From: Micropterus salmoides
Lineage: Eukaryota; Chordata; Actinopteri; Centrarchiformes; Centrarchidae
NCBI RefSeq assembly: GCF_014851395.1
Contig: NW_024042261.1
Span: 37,930,405-37,994,404 of the forward strand
Reading direction: 5' to 3'
Length of the DNA: 64,000 nucleotides
Within the stretch, counting starts at the first letter, position 1. Each line of letters begins with the position of its first letter. The position numbers and the translations under genes are program-made. The notes under the pieces were generated by a model. It saw only the letters and a program-made list of their open reading frames with translations. It made no database searches and was not told where the DNA came from. Shown in pieces: positions 43,401 to 55,400 of the stretch.

Positions 43401-46400
43401 ACAGATGACTATGTTGGAGGGCAGTGTGGCTGTCAGAGGAAGGCTGGCCTACGTGGCTCAGCAGGCCTGGATCCTGAATGCAACACTGAGAGACAACATC
43501 CTGTTTGGACAGGAGTACCAAGAGGACAGGTGAGCAGAAGATGCCTGGGGGACAGGTGTGGGCATCCTGAACCTATTGAACTGGTCTCGGGGTGTGGTCC
43601 AGCTCTAAGACTTGTCTTTTTGTCGGTCTCTGCAGGTATCAGTCAGTACTGAGTGCCTGCTGTCTCAGACCAGATCTCACCTTGCTGCCCAATGCTGACC
43701 TTACAGAGGTATCATCACTTCCTGTTTGTACTTTAGTGTAGACTATGGTCTTTAGGTAGAGGAAGAAGTACATAGTATTATGTACTTGCCCTTGATTTTA
43801 TCAACTTTATGTACTTGCCCTTGATTTTAACCTTCGTTGGATACATAGTATTAGTACTATCGTGCTGGAAGCTAGTTGGTGGCTCAAAACAGCGTCCAAC
43901 TCATTGAACCACTTTGTAATTTTTGGTTTGCTCAACTGCAACTGAACCCGAGGAGCCATGATGCTGGAGGTGTCCTGTGGGTTTGACCATACAGTCAACA
44001 TTTGTTTTGTGGCTTTTTTGACTGTTTCCCGTAGAGTATCTTGTAGCATGAGTGTGGGCTGTTACAACAAGCCGTTCAGCCCTTGTATAATTGGAGTGAG
44101 AACTCATTCTCAGCAGGGCTCGTCCAGGGCATGTGGAGAGTTTCGGGTATGGTGGTGTCTGGATCGGCTTTTGCAGATGATGTGGTTCTTCTGGTTTCTT
44201 CAGACCTTGACTTCCAATGAACACTGGGGCTGTATGAAGACCAGTTTGAAGTGGCGGAGATGAGAGGCAACTCCAAGTTAGGGCCTGTGGTACTCTGCTG
44301 GAAAAACACAGACTGCTACCTCTGGAGTTGGAATGTCTTGGGTCTTGAAGGAGGGTAAGATGGAATGTGAGTGATAGGTGGATTATTTTGGAATCAGCAG
44401 GGATGTTGATGTTGTACTGGACTGTCGTGGTGAAGAGAGAGCTGAACCAGGATGCTGTTCTTTAAAACCCTTACTTGTGGTCATGAGGTTTGTAGGTGAC
44501 TGAAAGAGTAAGTTGCTAACAAGAGTGTGTGTGCTTACCCTTTGGGATAGGGTAAGGAGCTAAGACATCTTGGAGGACCACTGCTTTTCTGCATGTACGG
44601 AGTCAGTTGAGGTGGTTTAGACATGTGATCAGGATCCTCCTTGATGCCTGTCTGAATACATCCAACTGGGAGGAGACCCCACACTTGACGCAGAACACAC
44701 TGGATTATGTGTCCTGTCTAGACTTGGAACATCGTGGGATCCCAAACCTGGAGGATGTGGCTAGGGAGGAGGACATCTGGGCGACGACATTGCTCCGTAT
44801 AGGCGGTGGAAAATGATGAATGTGTGTTGTATCCCCGTTTCTGCTAGATGCTGAGAAATCTTTTGGTCCCGCTTTTGGTTTCCAACAGCTGAGGCCAGCT
44901 CCATCTCTACAAACACTAATGAAGCCTGGACATGTTGGCTTGTCCAGCATCTGCATTACAGCAGTAAAGTGATGGTTGCTGTCCTTGTTGGGATCATAGA
45001 CTGTGTATGGATTTAGTCTCTGTGACCAACATGTTTCGGAGGAGCGATTGTGAAGGTCACGGTGGCCAGCACCCACACACAGTATAATGAATGGATGAAG
45101 CCACCCCGTGGGTTTGTATGGAGAGCAGTGAAGCCAGTTTTGGTCCTATGTAGTACTACTACATGGCTACTTCCTGTTGGCACCAGGGTCTACTGTGCTT
45201 GATTGCAAAATATAATACGCAGTTTAATGACGTAGACCAATGTCAGAAACACTGGTATTCTGGTAGTTGGATTTAGTATCACCTCCTTTTAGTTCCAAGA
45301 GTTCGTCCCCACAGCAGTGGGAGAGAAATGGAAACAGAACCAGAGACGGTAGAGGTTTGATAAGTTCCTGCAGTGCTTAAGAGATCACAGTCCATTGATA
45401 TCAGAACCTTGTGATGGTCGTGAAGACTTTTATATTTCCCTCCCATCAGATCGGCGAGCGTGGTGCCAACCTGAGTGGTGGGCAGCGCCAGCGAATCAGC
45501 TTGGCCCGCGCCCTCTACAGTGACCGGGATGTTTACGTCCTGGATGACCCACTCAGCAGCCTCGACGCCCACGTGGCCAACCACATCTTCCACAACGCCA
45601 TCAAGAAGCAGCTGCGCCACAAGACTGTCATCTTCATCACCCACCAGCTGCAGGTGAGACTCCTCCTGACAGGTACGGGAACGCTGCGCTACACCTGTCT
45701 GACAAGGAGATCACCTGTGTATGTGTGTGTGTTTGTGTGTGTGCGCGCAGTACCTGGTGGACTGTGATGATGTCATCCTGATGAGAGAGGGGAGTATAGC
45801 GGAGCAGGGTAACCATGACAACCTGATGAAACTGAATCGAGACTACGCCGCCATGTTCAATCACTTCCAGCTCGGAGACACTCCTCACATAGAGGTACCT
45901 GTCCACCAGTTTACCTGTCTGTCTGTCCACCTGTCTTTCTACCTGTCTGTCTTCCTGTCTGTCTGTCCACCTGTCTGTCTACCTGTCTGTCTTCCTGTCT
46001 GTCTGTCCACCTGTCTGTCTACCTACCTTTCTGTCTGTCCACCTGTCTTCCTGTCTACCTGTATGTCTGTCCATCTGTCTTCCTGTCTGTCTGTCTGTCT
46101 GTCCACCTGTCTTCCTGTCTGTCTGTCCACCTGTCTACCTGTCTTCCTGTCTGTCCACCTGTCTACCTGTCTGTCTTCCTGTCTACCTGTCTGTCTTCCT
46201 GTCTGTCTGTCTACCTGTCTGTCTGTCCACCTGTCTTCCTGTCTGTCTGTCTGTCTGGCTATTGGTCTGGTGATTGGAGGAATCACTCCGAGCTCTGAAG
46301 CCAGTTTTACTAGCGGCCAAACTTGTAACACGGTGGAAACTGTCCACCTGTCTACCTGTCTTACTGTCTGTCCACCTGTCTGTCTGTCTGTTTCAGGCTC

Positions 46401-49400
46401 CCAGCAGGAAGAATGGCGGTTCTCAGAGGAAACCAGCTGACATTAAACCAAAATCAGTGAAGAAGGACACTCCGGTCATCAAGGGTAATGCTGACACATC
46501 TGTGTTCTACCTTTTCCCCGCACTTTATAGAAACACAATTGAATTGAACTTTATTCATACAAACATGTCTAACAGTAGCATTTTAACAGCCTTTTTATTT
46601 TCGAGGAGAATGTGTCGGTGTCTTTGATTCGATAAGTAATAAATGAATCTGCTTATTTAGATTTCAGGATTTTGTTTGCTTTAATTGAAATACATTTTTA
46701 TTCCAAACTGTAGAAACCAAACACGTGTTACACATGTCTCATGTGATAATCTCTCAATGTGAAAATGATCGTGTGACATTAAAGGGGAGGAGCAGCAGTG
46801 TGGGGGCGTGGCCTGGCCCGTGTTCCGGCTCTACATGGCGGCGTGCGGTGGCTCCGCCCCCTGCCTGTTGATCCTGGCTCTGTTCGTTCTCAATGTGGGA
46901 AGCTCCGCCTTCTGCCAGTGGTGGCTCAGCTACTGGATCAACCAGGGCAGCGGGGTGAGACACCTCCTCCTCTTCACCCCCTCATCGTCACCTCTCATCA
47001 TCACCATCATCACCATCCAACGAAGGTTAAAATCAAGGGCAGCTGAGACCCCACTTGTCCCCCACCCACAGTGCTTTCGTCTCTTTTCCAGGAGGCTGAA
47101 CAAACGCTCACGTTTGGCCTCATGTGACTCCAAAGACCACAACAACTGTCGTTACAGCAGCCAGGAGCTCTAACGAACCAGCGGTATCCATCACCTTGAT
47201 AACGACCTAACAGAGGGTCAACAGCTGCGACTCCCTGCAGTCAGAACCCCTTTCATCCAGAGATCCCTCAATAAACAATAAAAGAATATGCGGCAGTATC
47301 CTTCATTCGCTCGTTCATACTAAACAAAAGTTAGCAGCGCCATAATCCTGCGACCAAGTGTTCTCTCACACAGCGATCCGGCTTTACGGAACCAGCGGTG
47401 TGACAGAAAAAGACCGTTTAACACAACACTGGCTTTTCACAAACATTGTTCCGTCTCTGTTTCTACCAATGTTCCCGGCGGATTGAATCTGACCCCCCTT
47501 TCCGGCGCCGTACCTTTCATACAGCGCAGAGATCCGGCATATTGCCCCAATACTCTTGGACAATAAGGCAGAGTGAAAACAGCTAGTCAGAACCGAAGGA
47601 GCCTCCACTCTTCGAGTACCTTTGACCAGTCCAGCTGCCCTTGATTTAACCTTCCTTGGAGAACTGTGACCTGGATGACCGAGAACCTTCAAAGACACCT
47701 CCTCCTCATCACCTCCTGACTCCTCTCACATCTTTCTGTACCTGTTTTTCCAGAACACCACGGTAACCCAGGGCAACAGCTCAGCTGTGAGCGCCAGCAT
47801 GAAGGACAATCCAATGATGCAACAGTACGTCGCGGTCTACGCCTCCTCCATGGGAGTCATGCTGCTCTTCAAGCTCTTCAGAGGCATCGCATTCGTGAAG
47901 GTGAGGAGAAGACACGCTGAACGCAAACTATGGCGTTACGTCGGCTTTGGTCGTTGCACTCTGAGGTTAAATCCAGCTCGCAGGCTGGACATCAGCTGTG
48001 GGCTTTTCTGCTTCTCCCGCCGACTTTAAAAGGTGAAACTCACACTAACAGCTAATGCAACACATGATGTGACACCTGTAGACACACCTGATGTATCGTA
48101 CAGAAAAACAACAGCCTGGAAGCGTCTGAGTTGAGGTGAAATGATTGATGCCACAGGTGCTCTGGGCCCTGGTTTTGGACTCTATGAACTGTCTTGCTTC
48201 ACACGTCAGATCAAACCTTTGCACCACACGGCGTCTCTCGTGAGCTGAAGGTGGTGAGTCTTGTTGAATCTGGTTGTGCCCTGCAGGGAACTCTGCGCGC
48301 CTCCTCGAAGCTGCATGACCAGCTCTTTCGCAAGATCCTCCGCTGCCCCATGAAGTTCTTCGACACAACGCCCACTGCACGAATCCTAAACCGCTTCTCC
48401 AAGGACATGGACGAAGGTAAGGGACTGTCCCAGATGCAGTTCAGTACGTGGCCGAGTCTGGGATCCTTTTGGAAACTAACCTCTTACGTTTTCCCCTCCA
48501 GTCGACACACGTCTGCCCTTCCAGACTGAGATGTTAATCCAGAACGTGATCCTGGTCTTCTTCTGCCTGAGTGTTGTCAGCTGTGTTTTCCCATGGTTCC
48601 TGGTAGCGGTGGGTCCCCTGGTGTTGTTGTTCGCAGCGCTCCACAGCATCTCCAGGGTCTTCATCCGGGAGCTGAAGCGCCTAGACAACGTGACTATGAC
48701 GCCCCTCATGTCCCACATCACCTCCAGCATCCAGGGCCTGGCCACACTGCAGGCATATGGCAGGGGCGACGACTTCCTCAACAGGTCAGGGTTGGAACCA
48801 TGAAAGCCATGATGATCCAGGACCTCACCCCCACGCCTAGTCTGAACATGTTGTTGTTTTCAGGTACCAGATTCTGCTGGACCAGAACCAGGCTCCCTTC
48901 TACTTGTTCAGCTGTGCAATGCGCTGGCTGGCGGTGCGTCTGGACGTCATCAGTGTTGGTCTGATCAGCATTACCGCCCTGATGATGGTCCTGATGCATG
49001 GGCAGATCCCTCCCGCCTACGCCGGCCTCGCCATCTCCTACGCTGTCCAGGTAACGTAAAGCACCTTCCTGAGTCGTTAATGGCAAACGACACAAAGTCC
49101 CAACCCTGTGACAGGAGTCCGTGTCTCCCCCTATTCCAGTTAACAGGACTGTTCCAGTTCACAGTGCGTTTGGCCTCTGAGACTGAAGCTCGCTTCACCT
49201 CCGTCGAGAGAATCCACCACTACATCCAGGTACTGGTTACACTGGTTTTCAGGCACCTGTACAGCTGCTGAGTCTGAAAGGTTTTCAAGCGACCATATCC
49301 ACGAGCATTTAGGTTCTGTGTCATGTGATGAACCGACAGTCCCTGATCAGACCTCTGGGGCCGGCTGCTGATGTGGAGCTGCAGTAGATCTTTAATGTAG

Positions 49401-52400
49401 AGAGGCGGGAATCACAAGAACAGTGAACTGGATTCTGAATTTAATGGCCAAAGAATCTCAGTGAGACTATTTAGAGGACCTGGTTTAAAGCTCAGCAACA
49501 GCATTCTGGACCACAGGTGATTCAAGATTGTCTTACTAAGGCGAGAAGATAATATTTACACGTTTACACAGAAGAGGGTGTTGTGGTCCCTGAACGTCAA
49601 ACAAACTGATTGGTTAATCCAACTTCCTGTCAGGTGATTTAAAACACCTGTCGTTGCTGGGCAGAATGTCAAAGGAATCTTAGAAAGGTCGACCGGTGTT
49701 AGGGATTAAAAAAGAGGCTGGACTCAGCAGCAGTCTCTGTCCCAGCCTGGATAAATCACCATGCCGTCTGTGTCTCAGTCCCTGTCCCAGGAAGCCCCGG
49801 CCCGGGTTGAAGGTCGCGCCCCTCCGGCTGACTGGCCCCAGCAGGGGGAGCTGGTGCTCAGGGAGGTGGACATGAGGTACCAGGAGAACCTCCCATTGGT
49901 TCTCAACAGGATCACCTGCACCATCCGGCCCAAAGAGAAGGTCGGCATTGTCGGCAGGACCGGATCAGGTAGGACAGGGTTCTGTGTCTCCTCAGGTCGT
50001 GGCTTTGACTCTGATGAAGACTCTGAGACCCGCAGTCTGTCTGTGTGTGTGCAGGGAAGTCGTCTCTGGGCGTGGTTCTGTTCAGGCTGGTGGAGCACTG
50101 TGGAGGCTCCATCCTGATCGACGGCATCGACATCAGTGACATCGGACTGGCCGACCTCCGCAGCAAGCTGTCCATCATCCCCCAGGACCCCGTGCTGTTC
50201 AGTGGGACCGTCAGGTAGGGACGGCTCGTCGCTACATGAAAAGGTTTATCATGTGACAGCATGGCGTGACGTTAGTTAGAACATTGCTTTGTGTGTGTCC
50301 CACAGGTTCAACTTGGACCCGTTTCACCAGTACAGCGAGGAGCAGATCTGGGACGCTCTGGAGAGAAGTCACATGAAGGAGTGTGTGAGTACCCACATCT
50401 TTGTACTTTATAGTGTTGTCCTGCAGGAAACCAGATGGCCTCAGTGTTCCAGGATCCAGGGGGACCAGGGGCCCGTCCTTCTTTCTTTCTCTGAGTCTGG
50501 AGTTAAGAGCTCCTCCAACTGGTTCGTCTTTGTAGTCCAATAACTTCACCGTTAAATCTCCTACAGACTCCATGCGAACTTTAAACGAGACGTAAGATCT
50601 TCAACTGGATGGGCGTGACAAGGTTTTTTATGTCTTTCCAACCCGTTCTCCTCCCACATATGGACTCTTTGTCAAGACCCCTTGGCGTCGTTTTTTTAAC
50701 GCCCGTAAAACTAGTGGTTAACGTTGTGAAACGTCGCAGTTTGGTTAAGTTTAGGCACCAAAACTACTTGGTTAGGTTTAGGAAGGGTTAGGGTTAAAAT
50801 AACTACGTTACTTGACTTAAATTACAAAAATTAAGTAACGCTACGTAGGTAAGTTACGTAACATCACTAAAAGGAATCAGTGTTTTTGTTTCACACAGAG
50901 GAAACGTCCACCCCAACCACCTCCAACTGTTCTGTTGTTAAAGTACTTTTAGCGTTGAACAGTCCCCTCCAGTGCGTAGGAGGATGGCGTGAACTATTGA
51001 ATTATTTGATTCTGTGGAAATGAGAACGGGCTGGTCTTTCACACTTTTCCTCTTTAAACTTGTTGCTTTTTCCACAATCTCACAAATTCGAGCAGCTCGC
51101 TGTGGCGTCCGAGATGGCATCAGAGCAAGAGACTAAAGGAATCATCTGACAAACTGCGACTGCAGCTTTAAAAATAGTTGTTGTGGTTTTAACATCCATT
51201 ATGGGGTCGCGCGGCAGGGTTATACACTATAATAAACCGGCTGTCTGTCCTCCAGGTGTCCCAGCTGCCCCTGAAGTTGGAGTCGGAGGTGGTGGAGAAC
51301 GGAGAGAACTTCTCCGTGGGAGAGAGACAGCTGCTGTGTGTCGCCAGAGCTCTGCTGAGACAATGCAAGGTGAGAGACAGACAAGTGAGAGACAGAAAAG
51401 TGAGAGAGAGACAGACAAATGAGAGACAGACAGGTGAGAGAGAGAAAAGTGAGTGAGAGACAGAAAAGTGAGAGAGAGACAGACAGGTGAGAGAGAGACA
51501 GGTGAGAGACAAACAGGTGAGAGACAGAAAAGTCAGAGAGAGACAGACAGGTGAGAGAGAGACAGGTGAGAGACAAACAGGTGAGAGACAGAAAAGTCAG
51601 AGAGAGACAGACAAGTGAGAGACAGACAGGTGAGAGACAAACAGGTAAGAGAGAGACAGACAAGTGAGAGACAAACAGGTGAGACAGAGACAAGTGAGAG
51701 ACAAACAGGTGAGAGAGAGACAGGTGAGAGACAGAAAAGTGAGAGAGAGACAGACAAGTGAGAGACAAACAGGTGAGAGACAGACAGGTGAGAGACAAAC
51801 AGGTGAGAGAGAGACAGGTGAGAGACAGACAAGTGAGAGACAAACAGGTGAGAGACAGACAGGTGAGAGAGACAGACAAGTGAGAGACAGACAGGTGAGA
51901 GAGAGACAGGTGAGAGACAAACAGGTAAGAGAGAGACAGACAAGTGAGAGACAAACAGGTGAGAGACAGACAGGTGAGACAGAGACAGGTGAGAGACAGA
52001 CAAGTGAGAGACAAACAGGTGAGAGAGAGACAGGTGAGAGACAGAAAAATGAGAGAGAGACAGACAAGTGAGAGACAGACAGGTGAGAGACAAACAGGTA
52101 AGAGAGAGACAGACAAGTGAGAGACAAACAGGTGAGACAGAGACAAGTGAGAGACAAACAGGTGAGAGAGAGACAGGTGAGAGACAGAAAAGTGAGAGAG
52201 AGACAGACAAGTGAGAGACAAACAGGTGAGAGACAGACAGGTGAGAGACAAACAGGTGAGAGAGAGACAGGTGAGAGACAAACAGGTGAGAGACAGACAG
52301 GTGAGAGAGACAGACAGGTGAGAGACAGACAGGTGAGAGAGAGACAGGTGAGAGACAAACAGGTAAGAGAGAGACAGACAAGTGAGAGACAAACAGGTGA

Positions 52401-55400
52401 GAGACAGACAGGTGAGACAGAGACAGGTGAGAGACAGACAAGTGAGAGACAAACAGGTGAGAGAGAGACAGGTGAGAGACAGAAAAATGAGAGAGAGACA
52501 GACAAGTGAGAGACAGACAGGTGAGAGACAAACAGGTAAGAGAGAGACAGACAAGTGAGAGACAGACAGGTGAGAGAGAGACAGGTGAGAGAGAGACAGA
52601 CAAGTGAGAGACAAACAGGTGAGAGACAGACAGGTGAGAGACAAACAGGTGAGACAGAGACAGGTGAGAGACAGACAAGTGAGAGACAAACAGGTGAGAG
52701 AGAGACAGGTGAGAGACAGAAAAGTGAGAGAGAGACAGACAAGTGAGAGACAGACAGGTGAGAGACAGACAGGTGAGAGACAAACAGGTAAGAGAGAGAC
52801 AGACAAGTGAGAGACAAACAGGTGAGAGACAGACAGGTGAGAGACAAACAGGTGAGAGACAGACAAGTGAGAGACAGACAGGTGAGAGCCTAACAGGTGA
52901 GAGACAAAAAGGTGAGAGACAAACAGGTGATAGAGAGACAAGTGAGAGACAAACAGGTGAGAGAGAGAGAGGTGAGAGACAAACAGTTGAGAGACAGACA
53001 GGTGAGAGACAAACAGGTGAGAGACAAAAAGGTGAGAGACAGACAGGTGAGAGAGATACAGGTGAGAGACAAACAGGTGAGAGACTAACAGGTGAGAGAC
53101 TAACAGGTGAGAGACAAACAAGTTAGAGAGAGACAAGTGAGAGACAAAAAGGTGAGAGAGAGACAGACAAGTGAGAGACAAACAAGTTAGAGAGAGACAA
53201 GTGAGAGACAAAAAGGTGAGAGACAAACAGGTGAGAGAGAGACAGGTGAGATACAGACAAGTGAGAGGCAAACATGTGAGAGACAGGTGAGAGACAAAAA
53301 GGTGAGAGACAGACAGGTGAGAGACTAACAGGTGAGAGACAAACAGGTAAGAGAAAGACAGACAAGTGAGAGACAAACAGGTGAGAGACAGACAGGTGAG
53401 AGACAAACAGGTGAGAGAGAGACAGGTGAGAGACAGACAAGTGAGAGGCAAACCGGTGAAAGAGAGACAAGTGAGAGACAGACAAGTGAGAGACAGGTGA
53501 GTGACAGACAAGTGAGAGAGAGACAGGTGAGAGACAAAAAGGTGAGACACAAACAGGTGAGAGACAAACATGTGAGAGAGAGACAGGTGAGAGACAGACA
53601 AGTGAGAGGCAAACCGGTGAAAGAGAGACAAGTGAGAGACAGACAAGTGAGAGACAGGTGAGTGACAGACAAGTGAGAGAGAGACAGGTGAGAGACAAAC
53701 AGGTGAGAGACAAACATGTGAGAGACAAACATGTGAGAGAGAGACAGGTGAGAGACAGACAAGTGAGAGACAGACAGGTGAGAGATACAGGTGAGAGACA
53801 AACAGGTGAGAGAGAGACAGGTGAGAGACAAAAAGGTGAGAGACAAACAGGTGAGAGACAAACATGTGAGAGAGACAGGTGAGAGACAGACAAGTGAGAG
53901 ACAGACAGGTGAGAGATACAGGTGAGAGACAAACAGGTGAGAGAGAGAGAGACAGGTGAGAGACAGACAAGTGAGAGGCAAACGGGTGAGAGAGAGACAA
54001 GTGAGAGACAGACAGGTGAGAGACAAAAAGGTGAGAGAAAGACAGGTGAGAGACAGACAAGTGAGAGACTAACAGGTGAGAGACAAAAAGGTGAGAGACA
54101 AACAGGTGAGAGAGAGACAGGTGAGAGACAGACAAGTGAGAGACAAAAAGGTGAGAGAGACAGGTGAGAGACAAACAGGTGATAGACAAACAGGTGATAG
54201 ACAAACAGGTGAGAGACAGACAAGTGAGAGGCAAACAGGTGAGAGAGAGACAAGTGAGAGAGAGACAGGTGAGAGACAGACAGGTGAGAGACAAAAAGGT
54301 GAGAGACAATAAGGTGAGAGAGAGACAGACAAGTGAGAGGCAAGCAGGTGAGAGAGAGACAAGTGAGAGAGAGACAGGTGAGAGACAGACAGGTGAGAGA
54401 CAAAAAGGTGAGAGACAAACAGGTGAGAGACAAACAGGTGAGAGAGAGACAGGTGAGAGAGAGACAAGTTAGAGACAAACAGGTGAGAGACAAAAAGGTG
54501 AGAGACAGACAGGTGAGAGACAATAAGGTGAGAGAGAGACAGACAAGTGAGAGGCAAACAGGTGAGAGAGAGACAAGTGAGAGAGAGACAGGTGAGAGAG
54601 AGACAAGTTAGAGACAAACAGGTGAGAGACAAAAAGGTGAGAGACAGACAGGTGAGAGACAATAAGGTGAGAGACAGACAGACAAGTGAGAGGCAAACAG
54701 GTGAGAGAGAGACAAGTGAGAGAGAGACAGGTGAGAGACAAACAGGTGAGAGACAAAAAGGTGAGAGACAGACAGGTGAGAGACAATAAGGTGAGAGAGA
54801 GACAGACAAGTGAGAGGCAAACAGGTGAGAGAGAGACAAGTGAGAGAGAGACAGGTGAGAGAGAGACAAGTTAGAGACAAACAGGTGAGAGACAAAAAGG
54901 TGAGAGACAGACAGGTGAGAGACAGACAGGTGAGAGACAATAAGGTGAGAGACAGACAGACAAGTGAGAGGCAAACAGGTGAGAGAGAGACAAGTGAGAG
55001 AGAGACAGGTGAGAGACAGACAGGTGAGAGACAAAAAGGTGAGAGACAAACAGGTGAGAGACAAACAGGTGAGAGAGAGACAGGTGAGAGACAGACAAGT
55101 TAGAGACAAACAGGTGAGAGACAGTCAGTAACCCTCTGAGCCCTCCTGCCCTGGTTCTGGTCTCTCAGGTCCTGATCCTTGACGAGGCCACAGCAGCCAT
55201 GGATGCGGAGACGGACGCTCTGATCCAGGAGACCATCAGGAGCTCGTTCCAGGACTGCACCACCCTGACCATCGCCCACCGCTTGCACACCGTCCTCGCC
55301 TCAGACCGCATCATGGTGCTCAACCAGGGACAGGTACGCCAGCCCGCAGGAGTCCAACAGGAGTCCAGCAGGTCTGGGGGGGTTAGAGGTTTAGTCTGGG

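Noticed and set aside
51220..54309. 1029-codon minus-strand open frame (SLTCLSLTC-type repeats)
   Set aside because: Complement of the 15-bp intronic array; no start context, no domain, opposite to abcc5.
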